A DNA stretch of 64,000 bases from Microbacterium proteolyticum (GCF_029639405.1 NZ_CP121274.1:3770224-3834223); one strand, 5' to 3'. Positions 7,547 to 17,284 are shown, numbered from the stretch's first letter. The notes: generated by a model not told the origin, from the sequence alone. Made by a program: numbers and translations.

Positions 7547-10500
7547 ATGACGGTCTCGATGCGGGTGATGAGCGCGGGCGAGGGTTACAAGTACCTGCTC
7601 AAGACGGTCGCCGCGGGCGACGGGAACCGTGCCTTGTCGACCCCGCTGACGCGGTACTACCTCGAGGAGGGAACCCCGCCCGGTCGTTGGATGGGCAGCG
7701 GCGTGCCTTCGCTTGGCGGCGGCAGGATTGTTTCTGGCGATCAGGTCTCCGAGGTTCAACTTCAGCTGCTCGTCGGCATGGGCCGTGATCCGGTCACGGG
7801 CGATCCGCTCGGCCGCGCCTACCAGGACTTCTCGACTGCTGCCGTTCGTGTCGAGGCGCGGATCGCATCGCTGGACCCGAGCCTGGGCCTGGTCGCTCGG
7901 GCGGAGGCGATCGCGCAGATCGAGGCCGAGGAAGCTGCGCGCGGGACGCGGCGCGCGGTCGCCGGGTTCGACTTCACGTTCTCGATCCCGAAGGCTGCAT
8001 CCGTCGTGTGGGCGGTTGCGGACGCCGGCACGCAGGCGATCATCGCCGACGCGCACCATGCGGCCGTTGCGGAGGTGGTTGCGTTCATGGAGCGGGAGAT
8101 TGCGGCCACGCGCGTCGGCGCAGCCGGACGCGACGGCGCCGTTGCACAGGTCGGCGTCGGTGGACTCATCGCAACCGCGTTCGATCACTACGACAGCAGG
8201 GCCGGCGACCCCCACTTGCACACGCACGTCGTGATCTCGAACAAGGTGCAGACGTTGCTCGACGGCAAGTGGCGGTCGCTGGACGGGCGGCCCCTGCACG
8301 CGGCGGTCGTCGCCCTGTCGGAGCTGCACGAGGCGGTGTTCGCCGACCATCTCACCCGCGTTCTCGGCGTCGAGTGGGAGGCGCGATCTCGTGGCCGGGA
8401 CCGGAACCCGGCTTGGGCGATCACGACCGTCCCGGAGTCGCTGATCGCCCTGTTCTCCAGCCGGTCACGGCACATCGACGAGGAAGCCGACCGGCTGATC
8501 GAGCGGTACATCGCCGAGCACGGGCGGCGTCCGTCGCCGGCGACGATCGTGAAGCTGCGCGCGCAGGCGACGTTGACGACGAGACCGGACAAGCAGGTGC
8601 AGTCCCTCGCGGCGCTGACGGCGCAATGGCGTCGTCGTGCGAGCGCGACCCTGGGCGAGGACGCGACCGAGTGGGCGCGCCGGATCACCGACGCCTCGTC
8701 GCCGCCGCTGTTGCGCGCCGACGACATTCCCCTAGACGTGATACGCGAGCTCGGGCAGAGGGTGGTCGAGGTCGTCGGCGAGAAGCGGGCGACGTGGCGA
8801 CGGTGGAACCTCTACGCGGAGGCCGCGCGGCAGACGATGGGCTGGCGGTTCGCCAGCACGACCGATCGCGACGCGATCGTCGGCATGGTCGCCGATGCCG
8901 CCGAGGCGGGGTCGCTGCGGCTGACCCCGCCGGAGCTGGCGAGCAGTCCGGCGATCTTCCGACGCTCGGACGGGACGAGCGCGTTCCGTCCGAAGCACGC
9001 CACGGTCTACTCCTCCGAGCAGCTCCTCGCGGCCGAGGATCGGCTGCTCGAACGGTCCCGGATGCTGACCGCGCCCACGCTCGACCTCGCCCAGCTCGAG
9101 CGCGTCACCCGCAGGCCCGACCGTCGTGGTCTCGTGCTCGGCGACGACCAGGCCGCCGCCTTGGCGACGGTCGCGGTCTCCGGTCGCGTCCTCGACGTGC
9201 TGGTCGGCCCGGCCGGCGCCGGGAAGACGACGGCCATGAGCGCCCTGCGGCGGGCCTGGGAGATGCAGCATGGGCACGGATCGGTGGTGGGATTGGCGCC
9301 GTCCGCGGCGGCGGCGCAGGTGCTCGGCGACGACCTTGGGATCGTCACCGAGAACACGGCGAAGTGGTGGCAAGACCACCTCGTGCGTGGCACGACGTTC
9401 GCAGCCGGGCAGCTGGTCATCATCGACGAGGCATCCCTCGCCGGGACACTCACGCTGGATCGGATCACCGCGCTCGTGGCACAGGCCGGCGCGAAAGCAC
9501 TGCTGGTGGGCGACTGGGCTCAGTTGCAGTCCGTAGACGCCGGCGGGGCGTTCTCGATGCTCGTCCACGACCGGGACGACGCCCCCGAGCTGGTCGACAT
9601 CCACCGCTTCACGCACCGCTGGGAGAAGGCGGCGTCCCTTGGGCTGCGCCACGGCGACGCCTCCGTGATCGACGAGTACGACGCCCACGGTCGCGTCCAC
9701 GACGGCGACACTGACGCCATGACGGACGCCGCCTACACCGGCTGGCGCGGCGACATGCTCGCCGGGCGCGAGTCGGTGCTGATCGCGGAGACCCACGAGT
9801 CGGTCTCCGCGCTGAACCAGCGAGCACGCGCGGACCTGATCCTCGACGGCGCCGTGACGCCGCTGCGCGGCTCGGTCCAGCTGCACGACGGCACCCTCGC
9901 ATCACCGGGCGATGCCGTCATCTCCCGCCACAACGACCGGCGCTTGCGGGCCGGGCGCGGCTGGGTCCGCAACGGCGACCGCTGGACGATGACCGCCGTG
10001 CGCAGCGATGGCTCGGTCACCGTCCGCCGCGCCGGCCGACGCCGCGGCGCGTCCCTGGTGCTGCCGGCCGGCTACGTCCGCGAACACCTCGATCTCGGCT
10101 ATGCGGTCACGGCACACCGGGCGCAGGGACTCACCACCGACACCGCGCACGCCCTGATCGAGGCGACGACGACGCGGGAGAACCTGTACGTCGCGATGAC
10201 GCGCGGACGCGACGCGAACCACGCCTACGTCGCCACCGGCCGACCGGACGGCGTGCATGCCGGCCCGCATCCCGGCGACAACACCGCGGCGAGCGCACGC
10301 ACGGTGCTGTTCGGCGTCGTGCAGCACTCCGGCGCCGAGCTCTCCGCGCACGAGACGGTCACCTCCGAGCAGGAGGCATGGTCGTCCATCCGGCAGATCG
10401 CGGCGGAGTACGACACGATCGCCACCGCCGCGCAGCAGGATCGCTGGGTCGCCCTGATCCGCGCCAGCGGCCTCACCGAACGCGAGGCCGAGGACGCCAT

Positions 10501-11107
10501 CGCCTCCGACGCCTTCGGCGCGCTCGCCGCCGAGCTGCGCTACGCCGAGGCCAACCATCACGACGTCGCTACCCTGCTGCCACGGCTGGTCGCCTCCCGC
10601 AGCCTCCACGACGCCCAGGACGTCGCGGCGGTCCTGCACGCGCGCCTGTCCGCCGTGACATCCAGGCCAGCCGGCGCGGGCCGCGCCCGCCGTGCGCCAC
10701 GACTGATCGCCGGGCTCATCCCCGAGGCGGCCGGGCGGATGGACGCGCAGATGCGGCGCGCGCTCGATGAGCGCCGACAGCTCATCGAGGACCGCGCCCA
10801 GGCGCTCGCCCGCGCCGCCCTGGCCGAGCACCGGGCCTGGGTCGGGCACCTCGGGCAGCCGCCGGCCCGGCCGGCGCCGCGCGCCCGATGGTGGCAGGCG
10901 GCCGCCACCATCGCCGCCTACCGGGATCGGTACGAGGTCACGGCGGACACTCCGCTCGGGCCGGCCCCCGACGCGGCCGCACAGCGACTCGACGCCGCAC
11001 GGGCGCGCGCCGCTCTGGAGCGTGCCCGCACGCTCGCCGACACGGGCGAGCGCGACACTTGGACACCGCCGGACCCTCGCGCCGAGCGCACCGGACCCGG
11101 CCTGTGA
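7547..11107 (+). CDS. MobF-family relaxase/helicase (TraA/TrwC-like)
   Basis: About 1186 residues from the ATG at 7547 (MTVSMRVMSAGEGYKYLL). The N-terminal TrwC relaxase domain has a nicking-region tyrosine pair (RYYLEEG) and the metal-binding three-His motif DPHLHTH. A central superfamily 1 helicase has Walker A VGPAGAGKTT, Walker B VIIDEAS, and a late helicase motif with GYAVTAHRAQG. The long C-terminal part is Arg/Ala-rich. It nicks oriT and unwinds the transferred strand during conjugation. An in-frame extension to 7304 shows no conserved sequence. No complete conjugation apparatus is present here, so element A is at least mobilisable; other genes may lie left of the window. Confidence 0.93.
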   Translation: MTVSMRVMSAGEGYKYLLKTVAAGDGNRALSTPLTRYYLEEGTPPGRWMGSGVPSLGGGRIVSGDQVSEVQLQLLVGMGRDPVTGDPLGRAYQDFSTAAVRVEARIASLDPSLGLVARAEAIAQIEAEEAARGTRRAVAGFDFTFSIPKAASVVWAVADAGTQAIIADAHHAAVAEVVAFMEREIAATRVGAAGRDGAVAQVGVGGLIATAFDHYDSRAGDPHLHTHVVISNKVQTLLDGKWRSLDGRPLHAAVVALSELHEAVFADHLTRVLGVEWEARSRGRDRNPAWAITTVPESLIALFSSRSRHIDEEADRLIERYIAEHGRRPSPATIVKLRAQATLTTRPDKQVQSLAALTAQWRRRASATLGEDATEWARRITDASSPPLLRADDIPLDVIRELGQRVVEVVGEKRATWRRWNLYAEAARQTMGWRFASTTDRDAIVGMVADAAEAGSLRLTPPELASSPAIFRRSDGTSAFRPKHATVYSSEQLLAAEDRLLERSRMLTAPTLDLAQLERVTRRPDRRGLVLGDDQAAALATVAVSGRVLDVLVGPAGAGKTTAMSALRRAWEMQHGHGSVVGLAPSAAAAQVLGDDLGIVTENTAKWWQDHLVRGTTFAAGQLVIIDEASLAGTLTLDRITALVAQAGAKALLVGDWAQLQSVDAGGAFSMLVHDRDDAPELVDIHRFTHRWEKAASLGLRHGDASVIDEYDAHGRVHDGDTDAMTDAAYTGWRGDMLAGRESVLIAETHESVSALNQRARADLILDGAVTPLRGSVQLHDGTLASPGDAVISRHNDRRLRAGRGWVRNGDRWTMTAVRSDGSVTVRRAGRRRGASLVLPAGYVREHLDLGYAVTAHRAQGLTTDTAHALIEATTTRENLYVAMTRGRDANHAYVATGRPDGVHAGPHPGDNTAASARTVLFGVVQHSGAELSAHETVTSEQEAWSSIRQIAAEYDTIATAAQQDRWVALIRASGLTEREAEDAIASDAFGALAAELRYAEANHHDVATLLPRLVASRSLHDAQDVAAVLHARLSAVTSRPAGAGRARRAPRLIAGLIPEAAGRMDAQMRRALDERRQLIEDRAQALARAALAEHRAWVGHLGQPPARPAPRARWWQAAATIAAYRDRYEVTADTPLGPAPDAAAQRLDAARARAALERARTLADTGERDTWTPPDPRAERTGPGL

Positions 11108-11146
11108 TCGGCAATGCGCTTCCGATGTCGCACCTGTCGGCGTATT

Positions 11147-11160
11147 CTGCCTGCAGGCAG
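11147..11160. repeat. 14-bp perfect palindrome
   Basis: CTGCCTGCAGGCAG is fully self-complementary and lies in the gap between the relaxase stop and the next gene. It may be a protein-binding site. Nothing else supports a function. Confidence 0.35.
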
Positions 11161-11221
11161 TTCCTTTCGGCGCCGTCGCTTGTCGCGAAGGCATGACCGC
11201 ACCGTCAGCCGGCCGGTCCTT

Positions 11222-11247
11222 CTAGTTACTCGCTGCCGAGTCACTAG
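11222..11247. promoter_or_regulatory. inverted repeat before small membrane gene
   Basis: Arms CTAGTTACTCG and CGAGTCACTAG (one mismatch) flank a CTGC loop, 16 bases before the ATG at 11263. It could be an operator or a 5' UTR hairpin near the ribosome-binding site AGGAGAGGA. Confidence 0.45.
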
Positions 11248-11262
11248 GAGAGGACCGCCCTC

Positions 11263-11601
11263 ATGATCCGGCTACTCTGGACCCTCAGCGTCCGTACCCG
11301 TGCGTTCCTGCGCCGCTACATGCCGACCAACATCCTGCTCGACCGGATCCGCACCCGTCGCGGCCTCAAGTGGGGCGTCCCCGCGATGCTCATCGCCGTC
11401 CCCTACCTGCTCATCGCAGCGACCCTCGCCGCCGCGGTCGCCGACGGCGGCCCCGGCTGGCTGAACTTCCTAGTCGTGCTGTTCCTCTGGAACGCCGCGA
11501 AGTTCGCGTTCATCGGCCCGGTCAGCCTGATCCTGCTGGCCCGGACCCGCCTGCACGAGGCCCGCGCCCGCCGCGCGCAGGCCCGCTACGCCACCGCTTG
11601 A
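11263..11601 (+). CDS. small membrane protein of unknown function
   Basis: 112 residues. A basic amphipathic N-terminus is followed by two membrane helices ([19 protein letters not shown] and a second around residues 70-95) and a basic C-terminal tail ([14 protein letters not shown]). I do not assign a family. It follows the relaxase and a palindromic site and precedes a winged-helix regulator, so it is probably part of the mobile-element backbone, for example in transfer or surface functions. Confidence 0.65.
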   Translation: MIRLLWTLSVRTRAFLRRYMPTNILLDRIRTRRGLKWGVPAMLIAVPYLLIAATLAAAVADGGPGWLNFLVVLFLWNAAKFAFIGPVSLILLARTRLHEARARRAQARYATA

Positions 11602-11642
11602 CAGGACGCTCCCACCCATCTCTGGGCAACCCCTCGCCTAGT

Positions 11643-11659
11643 GGATAACGGTATTATCC
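11643..11659. promoter_or_regulatory. putative operator for the downstream regulator
   Basis: A perfect inverted repeat, GGATAA-N5-TTATCC, lies 49 bases before the GTG at 11708. It contains a -10-like TATTAT. Autoregulation by the adjacent winged-helix protein is a reasonable inference. Confidence 0.5.
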
Positions 11660-11707
11660 CCTTGTGGGCGAGGTGAGACGACAAGGCGACTCCGGCAGAA
11701 TGGACGG

Positions 11708-12028
11708 GTGCCTGAACACGTTCGCCCCGACCTGCCTCCTGCGGTCGGTGACGCCGTGAGCGCGTTCGGCTACGGCGTCCGGGTCGCCATCATCGGCTAC
11801 ATCCACGAGCATGGCCCCGCCACCCGCGGACAGCTCGCCACCGCCCTCGGCCTAGTGCCCAAGACCGTGCAGTTCCATCTCACCGGGCTCACAGCCCTAG
11901 GCGTCGTCATACCTGACCCACCCCCTGAACAAGCCCGACGCGGCCAGCGCACGCGCTATGAAATCGACGCCGGTCGAGTGCTGGAGCTGTACGCCGAACT
12001 CGGTAAGCATCTCGGCATCGGCGGCTGA
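11708..12028 (+). CDS. winged-helix (ArsR-like) regulator
   Basis: 106 residues from the GTG at 11708. The helix-turn-helix is GPATRGQLATALGLVPKTV, followed by a wing-like segment (PPPEQARRGQRTRYEID). No metal-binding cysteines are present, so it is not a metal sensor of the SmtB type. It resembles helix-turn-helix helper proteins found in actinobacterial mobile elements. It probably controls element genes through the inverted repeat upstream. The gene runs convergently toward the large surface-protein gene. Confidence 0.75.
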   Translation: MPEHVRPDLPPAVGDAVSAFGYGVRVAIIGYIHEHGPATRGQLATALGLVPKTVQFHLTGLTALGVVIPDPPPEQARRGQRTRYEIDAGRVLELYAELGKHLGIGG

Positions 12029-12105
12029 ACGCTCCCGAGGCGTTTGGCGCTTCGGTCTCGACTGCACGAGTCCCACTCCGACGCTGGACGCGACAGTGAT
12101 TCGGG

Positions 12106-15100
12106 TCAGCTCTGCTCGTCAAACAGCGCCAAGAAGTCTTCGTCCTCCTCTCGCACGTAACCGTGACGCTCGCGGTAGATCGCCAGGCGTCGGCCGAACC
12201 ACAGTGTGAGGATGCCGGCCAAGGCGAAGATGCCGCCGGCGATCCCGAACGGGAACATCCAATCCCCAGCGCCGGTCAGCGCCAGCGACGGCGGCAGCTC
12301 CGGGGTCTTCGGGACGGTCGGCACGGAGACGACGGTTGTGGTCTCGTCGGGCGCTCCGCACAGCCCACGGTGGATCTCATCGCCGTTCGCGTCGAACAGC
12401 GTCTCGATCCAGTAGTACGTGCCGGCCTGCTCGAAGACGACAGCCTCGGAGGTGTAGTCGCCTGGACCGTCGAGGGCGATCGGGTCGCTGCGGAACGCGA
12501 GCTCGGCGTCCGTGCAGGTCGCGGTCTCCCCGTCCTGCCGGTATGCCTCGAACACGAGCGTCGAACCGTCCGGGACCGTCCCGCTGACACGGGCGAGGTC
12601 ATGCGCGGGCTCGCCGAGGGTGACCTCGGCAACGGCCTGTGTCGTGACCGTCAGCTGCTCGGGCTGCTCGGTGATGACGGTCGTCTCGCCGGGCGCCCCG
12701 CAGGTGCCCTCGACGAGGATCGTCCCGTCCGCGTCGTAGAGCGTCTCGATCCAGTACACGTTGCCGGGCTGGTCGGTCGTGGTCTGGCCCGAGGCGTAGA
12801 CGCCGGGCTGGGTGACCGCGATCTGCTCGCTCTGGTAGAACGCGCTCGTGCAGTTCGGCTCCGCGTCGGCCGGCTCGGGGCCGTAGGCGCGGAACTGGAG
12901 ATACGCCCCCTCGGGGATCGTGCCCTGCACCAGGGCGGTGTCCGCGAACGGCTCGCCCACCCGCGCGGTCGCCGTCGCCTGGGTGATGACCGTGACGGGC
13001 AGCTCGACCTCCGGCGTCGGCGGGACGAAGAACCTCTCGAGCACGTCGGCCGGCGACGAGCGATACGGCTGCACTCGGTCGTCGCCGTCGAAGGTCGTGA
13101 CCAGCACGTAGAAGCCGGGCTCAGACGGCTCGATCCGGTCGGCATCGGTGTAGCCGAGCCGGTAGACGCCGTTGCGCGCCGGGGTCGTGATCGAAGTCAG
13201 CAAGGGCGCGTCGGACAGGTCGAGGTCGTCCGTAAGCACGGCATCCGTGGCGAACGGCCCATAGACCGTGTGGGTCACCTCGTCGTTGTCGGCCTGCCAG
13301 TACCCGTCGCCCGCGAACTGCCCGTGGTTGGCGGGGAAGCCCGTGACCGTCACCGTGTCGAACGCCCTGCCGCCCGGATGGACGTTGTACTCGCGCATCA
13401 GCGAGGTCGTCACGATGGGCCAGCGCACCGAGGTCGTCTCGACCGTGATGCCGTACTCGTCGGTCCAGTCCGCCGCGAGGTAGTCACGCACCCACTCCGG
13501 CTGTGTCGCCTTGTGCGCCCGCCACACCCAGGTCACGAATCCGCCCTGCGGTGCCACGACCTCCGGCGAGGTGTAAACGCCGGGACCGTCGGCCGTGATC
13601 GTCACCGTGCCAAGCGGCACCGCGCCCGTCTCGGCGAGGACGGCCTGCGTCGGCGGCAGGGTGCCCGGCACCTGATAAGCGGTTCCCTCGAACACGACGG
13701 GGATGAACGCCCCGTCGCGCTTGAGCCACGCGCCGTTCGCGCTGGACACCGTGATCGTGTCGGTCAGCGCGTCACCGGGCACGGCGAGGTGCTGATCCGC
13801 CTCCGACATGGCGACCGGCTGGAACGGCACGACGCTGCTCTCCGGCATCTGCCCGAAGCGATCCGCGAACGAGTCGGTCAGATACCGGCCGTTCACACCC
13901 TGTGCCGCCTTGTCGATCGTCCAGACCCAGGTGTAGAAGCCGGACTCGGCCGCGACGACCGTGCCCGGCGAGGTGTACGAGCCCGCGCCGGTCAGCGTGA
14001 CCGTCTCCTGCCCGGCCACCGGCGCGCCAGCAGGCGCCGCGTCGGCCTCGGCGGGCTGCTCGTCGAACGGGCCGAACAGCGTGCCGGTCGCGGTGATCGG
14101 AATCGGCACGCCGTCGAGCCTGATCCACGTCCCCTTGGAGAGCGTCACGAAGAGCTGGTCGGTGAAGGCGTCGCCCTCGGCGACGTAGCGAGAGGACACC
14201 TGCGTGGCGATCTGCGGCTGGAAGTCCAGGTCGATCATCGGCGTCTGCGCCTGGACCGACAGCCCGGTCGAAGAACCGGCGACGGCGGCGATGAGGCGCT
14301 GCGCGCCCGGTGTCGTGTAGAGGTCGACCTGCGCCCCGTAGCCGGCCGCGGCGACGCTCATGCTCGCCTCGATCCGGTACGACGGCACCCCGTCGGCCGG
14401 GGTGCCCGTGATGCCGTACTGCCCGACGCCGAGCGTGCGCGACGACGACCCGTCGACGAACACCGCGCCCGTCAGCGCCGCCCCGCCCTGCAGCGACGCG
14501 GGATGAGCGGCGACCGTCACCGTGCCGGCGTACTGGTCCGACATGGCGATGCTCACCGACAGCGACGGATCGGTGACCGCGTTGACGGCGGCCTCCTGCC
14601 GCATGACGGCGAGGTTCGCCAGGATCGTGCCGCGCACGCCGACAGGCGCGCGGGCCACGTAGTAGTCATCGCCGGACATCCCGTGGCTGTTGTAGACGCC
14701 CGGATCGGCGACCGACCACACATACAGCGCGACCGCCGCCGTGAGATTCGGGTCGCCGGACTGCCCCCACCTGTCCAGCACGTAGTTCAGCTCCGCGAGC
14801 TGCTGACGCGAGAGCGAGTCCAGGGAGGTCACCGTCTGCGGCCCCGATGTGGGATCGAACGGGGAGTTCGCGCCGAGGTCGATGCAGTACCCCTGCCTGC
14901 CGTCGACGTCCGTGTTGTACGCCCCCAGGAAACCCGAGTCACCGTAGTAGCCCGTCCCCAGGCTGCCCGCGTGAGCCGGCACCGCACCGAGCACGACCGT
15001 CCCAGCCAGCACGAGTAGCGCGACGAGGACCGCAGCGAGACGACGGATCACCGCGCCGGGCGGATGCACACCTGGGGGCTCGGGTGGGGATGCGATCGAC

Positions 15101-15108
15101 ATTGACAT
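12106..15108 (-). CDS. large wall-anchored thioester-domain-like surface protein
   Basis: 1000 residues. The signal peptide (RRLAAVLVALLVLAGTVVLGAVPAHA) is followed by a region resembling bacterial thioester adhesin domains: GYCIDLG with the candidate Cys, then helices ending LTAAVALYVW. The canonical Gln of the TQxA motif is not seen, so a thioester bond is doubtful. The centre has at least four related beta repeats (GAGSYTSPG..FYTWVW, GPGVYTSPE..FVTWVW, YWIETLYDADG, YWIETLFDANG). The C-terminus has an LPXTG-like LALTG, a membrane helix and a charged tail. The start at 15108 has AGGAGG upstream. A related, broken gene lies at 42954-44460. It may mediate mating or host contact. Confidence 0.82.
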   Translation of the reverse strand: MSMSIASPPEPPGVHPPGAVIRRLAAVLVALLVLAGTVVLGAVPAHAGSLGTGYYGDSGFLGAYNTDVDGRQGYCIDLGANSPFDPTSGPQTVTSLDSLSRQQLAELNYVLDRWGQSGDPNLTAAVALYVWSVADPGVYNSHGMSGDDYYVARAPVGVRGTILANLAVMRQEAAVNAVTDPSLSVSIAMSDQYAGTVTVAAHPASLQGGAALTGAVFVDGSSSRTLGVGQYGITGTPADGVPSYRIEASMSVAAAGYGAQVDLYTTPGAQRLIAAVAGSSTGLSVQAQTPMIDLDFQPQIATQVSSRYVAEGDAFTDQLFVTLSKGTWIRLDGVPIPITATGTLFGPFDEQPAEADAAPAGAPVAGQETVTLTGAGSYTSPGTVVAAESGFYTWVWTIDKAAQGVNGRYLTDSFADRFGQMPESSVVPFQPVAMSEADQHLAVPGDALTDTITVSSANGAWLKRDGAFIPVVFEGTAYQVPGTLPPTQAVLAETGAVPLGTVTITADGPGVYTSPEVVAPQGGFVTWVWRAHKATQPEWVRDYLAADWTDEYGITVETTSVRWPIVTTSLMREYNVHPGGRAFDTVTVTGFPANHGQFAGDGYWQADNDEVTHTVYGPFATDAVLTDDLDLSDAPLLTSITTPARNGVYRLGYTDADRIEPSEPGFYVLVTTFDGDDRVQPYRSSPADVLERFFVPPTPEVELPVTVITQATATARVGEPFADTALVQGTIPEGAYLQFRAYGPEPADAEPNCTSAFYQSEQIAVTQPGVYASGQTTTDQPGNVYWIETLYDADGTILVEGTCGAPGETTVITEQPEQLTVTTQAVAEVTLGEPAHDLARVSGTVPDGSTLVFEAYRQDGETATCTDAELAFRSDPIALDGPGDYTSEAVVFEQAGTYYWIETLFDANGDEIHRGLCGAPDETTTVVSVPTVPKTPELPPSLALTGAGDWMFPFGIAGGIFALAGILTLWFGRRLAIYRERHGYVREEDEDFLALFDEQS

Positions 15109-15261
15109 GGGCCGTCCTCCTGACTCTGCAAAGGACGGTGGGAAGCGACCGTCCTCAGAGCAGGTGCGCGGATCGGCCCACGCGACGTCGCACAGCCGCA
15201 GCCGAGTTCTGGCCTCTGCGGACGACCTGGCTGTTGCTCAGAGCGCCCGCAACTACCTGGG

Positions 15262-15283
15262 TCAGAGATTCCATGTGGTATTC
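15262..15283. repeat. att-like direct repeat, left/internal copy
   Basis: Shares 21 of 22 bases with 27800-27821; both contain CCATGTGGTATT. The flanks on both sides are unrelated. The other copy sits at the break in tadA, so this copy most likely marks the junction between two stacked integrated elements. Confidence 0.75.
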
Positions 15284-15373
15284 GCTGCAATACCCCCTAC
15301 ATTTTCTCCGCTTAAGTAGCCTCTGATCGGGACTTACCCGCTCCTAGAGATGGCCGGAGAATCGCCTGGATTC

Positions 15374-16240
15374 TCAGCCATCCCTGTAATGGAGCTGCCG
15401 GAGCGGGAGCTTGGGAAGGCTGGTTCCGAACCTCGCCCAGAGGCCACTGCAGACGTGTAGTCCCTCTGTGACGTCGCGGTCCTCGTACCGATACATGAGC
15501 CAAAGATGAACGTCCACAAGGGGCGGATTCAGTTGCGGGGGCATCAGGTCGCGCGGATTGGGCGGGGGCGAGTAACGGCTGAACGCTGCCGTCAGGTTCC
15601 CGGGCGGACCGAATGGGTACATCACGAGGTGCTTATTCGGGTACCCGTCCAGCTTTTCACCTATGGCTCGCACTCCCCCTCGCTGCTCCTTATCGACGAT
15701 GTGCAATGACTGTCGAATCAACGCCCATGGATCATCGGGCAACGGTGCATGCGTAACAGACCACCTGATCTGATGAGGCTCCGTGTGCGGATGCTGGCAG
15801 CGCTGAGCACACATCACTTGGACACCGTCGTCGTAGACCGCGAGTCCGAGGATCGGGACAGGATCTACCCCCGGGAGCAACAGTCGCTCGTCGCGAGATG
15901 ACCAGTGATATTCGCAGCCGGCTTCGACAGTCCACCGAAGGACATCCGCCCTGATCTTGCTGCGCACGTCTCTAGTTGCGCCTCCCAAGATCATGTACGG
16001 GATCATCACCCACACGCAGTGCGGCAGTGTCGGCTCCGCCGTCGGAGCGAGGCGTTGTTCTGCTTCGCGAATGGCAGACGGTGTGGTCGTGATCACTTCC
16101 GCGACGTGTTTCCCGTCCTCGGATAGCAGGTCGGGCATGTTCGACTTGGAGCCGTCGTCATACAGTCGAAACTCCACACCGAGCTCATCCGACAGCATCA
16201 GCCTCGCGTGTTCTTCTTCCCTTCTGGACACCAGCCTCAC
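15374..16240 (-). CDS. unknown protein with a possible nuclease-like motif
   Basis: 288 residues from a GTG at 16240, chosen because it leaves a 26-base gap after the upstream gene; an ATG at 16357 would overlap that gene by about 90 bases. The N-terminus contains MPDLLSEDGKHVAEVIT. This loosely resembles the PD...ExV/T core of some restriction-endonuclease-like folds, but the catalytic Lys is not evident. Several Cys/His residues (QVMCAQRCQHPH) occur mid-protein. I do not recognise the family. Codon usage and GC are slightly lower than in the chromosomal core. It appears to follow 16266-17156 in one minus-strand unit. Confidence 0.55.
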   Translation of the reverse strand: MRLVSRREEEHARLMLSDELGVEFRLYDDGSKSNMPDLLSEDGKHVAEVITTTPSAIREAEQRLAPTAEPTLPHCVWVMIPYMILGGATRDVRSKIRADVLRWTVEAGCEYHWSSRDERLLLPGVDPVPILGLAVYDDGVQVMCAQRCQHPHTEPHQIRWSVTHAPLPDDPWALIRQSLHIVDKEQRGGVRAIGEKLDGYPNKHLVMYPFGPPGNLTAAFSRYSPPPNPRDLMPPQLNPPLVDVHLWLMYRYEDRDVTEGLHVCSGLWARFGTSLPKLPLRQLHYRDG

Positions 16241-16265
16241 GCCTTCCTCGCACACACAGCGATCG

Positions 16266-17156
16266 TCAGGGCGTGCGCCAGATGGGGACGCCCGCGGCTC
16301 GCAGCGCCTCGGGCAGACGGTCGTGCACGTCGCGCATTGCCGACGAGAGTGCTTCATAGCCGGCGTGCGTCTCGGTCACCACCTCTTCGAGCACGGGCGG
16401 TACGTAGTCCGAGAACGTCGACACGCTCAGGGTCAGCGTTCCCGCGGCCTGGTCGGTCGCCCACGGGTTTACAGACGGCACCCCGCCTTCGATGCTCTGG
16501 GGTCGCAGGCGGTGATATCCCGCGTCTCGCCGGGCTGCCAGCGCAGCCCAAGCTGCGCTTTTCACGAGATCGTCCAGCGGCTCGACGAGATCCGCCAGCG
16601 CGACCTTTCCCGTCTGCCGGGCAGCCGCCAGGATGTACTTCACTGTCTCCGGATTGAGGGAGAGGTTTGCGAGTCGTCCGGAATCGAACGGCGCCGGGAG
16701 GCCGGTCCAGCTAAGCTTCACGTCGAGACCCGCAGCTTTGCTGTGGATGCGGACGACGCGAGCCACCACGTTCACTACGGCATGGCCGGCACTCACAGCC
16801 CACAGCCCGGATGCTTCGGCGACTGCACGGCCGGCGATATTGCGATGGTTTGCGGTCGCGGGCTCTGTAGCGGTATCGCGCCAAACCTCAGCATCACGGA
16901 GCGCAGCGAACGCGAGTCCAAGCTGCTCACCGGCGGCGGCCGCACGGCCCAACAGATCCGCGAAGTAGCCGTGAGGCAGTCCCTTGCTCACGCCGTGTAT
17001 TTCTGCCCACTCGTACTGAGCACCCAGCATCTGCCAGTCGTGCGAGACCATCGCTCGTATCCGGTCAGCGTCGGTGAACGGCTTGCCCACGTCGCCGGGC
17101 AACAGCGTCCCCACGACCGCGGCCACCACTGGGCCTTTCGACTCCGGCTCACTCAT
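16266..17156 (-). CDS. unknown protein, abortive-infection-like helical type
   Basis: 296 residues from the ATG at 17156; an ATG nine bases upstream is possible. It is largely alpha-helical, with long Ala/Leu-rich segments and no signal peptide. No motif I can name is visible. It is divergent from the kinase gene across a 169-base control region and precedes 15374-16240 on the same strand. It may be part of the same defence-like locus or a separate cargo gene. Confidence 0.55.
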   Translation of the reverse strand: MSEPESKGPVVAAVVGTLLPGDVGKPFTDADRIRAMVSHDWQMLGAQYEWAEIHGVSKGLPHGYFADLLGRAAAAGEQLGLAFAALRDAEVWRDTATEPATANHRNIAGRAVAEASGLWAVSAGHAVVNVVARVVRIHSKAAGLDVKLSWTGLPAPFDSGRLANLSLNPETVKYILAAARQTGKVALADLVEPLDDLVKSAAWAALAARRDAGYHRLRPQSIEGGVPSVNPWATDQAAGTLTLSVSTFSDYVPPVLEEVVTETHAGYEALSSAMRDVHDRLPEALRAAGVPIWRTP

Positions 17157-17275
17157 AGAAAACATCGTGACGCGACCGACTCCCCCACCACAACCGATGC
17201 CGAGGCCCATGTCGCGTTCGCTGTCATCCCACCGTCGGGGATACATAATAGTTGAGACACGTCAAACCATTTCCG

Positions 17276-17284
17276 TGGTATACT
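17276..17284 (+). promoter_or_regulatory. extended -10 promoter for the kinase operon
   Basis: TGGTATACT is an extended -10 (TGnTATAnT type), 42 bases before the ATG at 17326, in the intergenic region shared with the divergent gene 16266-17156. No good -35 at the proper spacing is seen, which suits an extended -10 promoter. Confidence 0.5.

Larger units (their letters stand above)
1..15283. mobile_element. mobile element A (partial; right end at 15262-15283)
   Basis: Inferred unit containing the redoxin/ccdA pair, IS21-mer, dcm, the MobF relaxase, a regulator and a surface protein. Its right limit is taken as the att-like repeat at 15262-15283; the left limit is outside the window. The missing 3' half of tadA, expected on the far left of the island, is not in this window. 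This is consistent with element A extending further left. Confidence 0.5.

Noticed and set aside
7325..8350. Long minus-strand ORFs opposite the relaxase gene
   Set aside because: Codon-phase shadows of a high-GC gene on the other strand; no protein-like motifs, and the relaxase frame has clear catalytic motifs.
12163..15018. A 951-codon plus-strand ORF opposite the surface-protein gene
   Set aside because: Arg/Gly/Val-rich composition with no domains; the minus-strand frame has a signal peptide, repeats and sorting signal.
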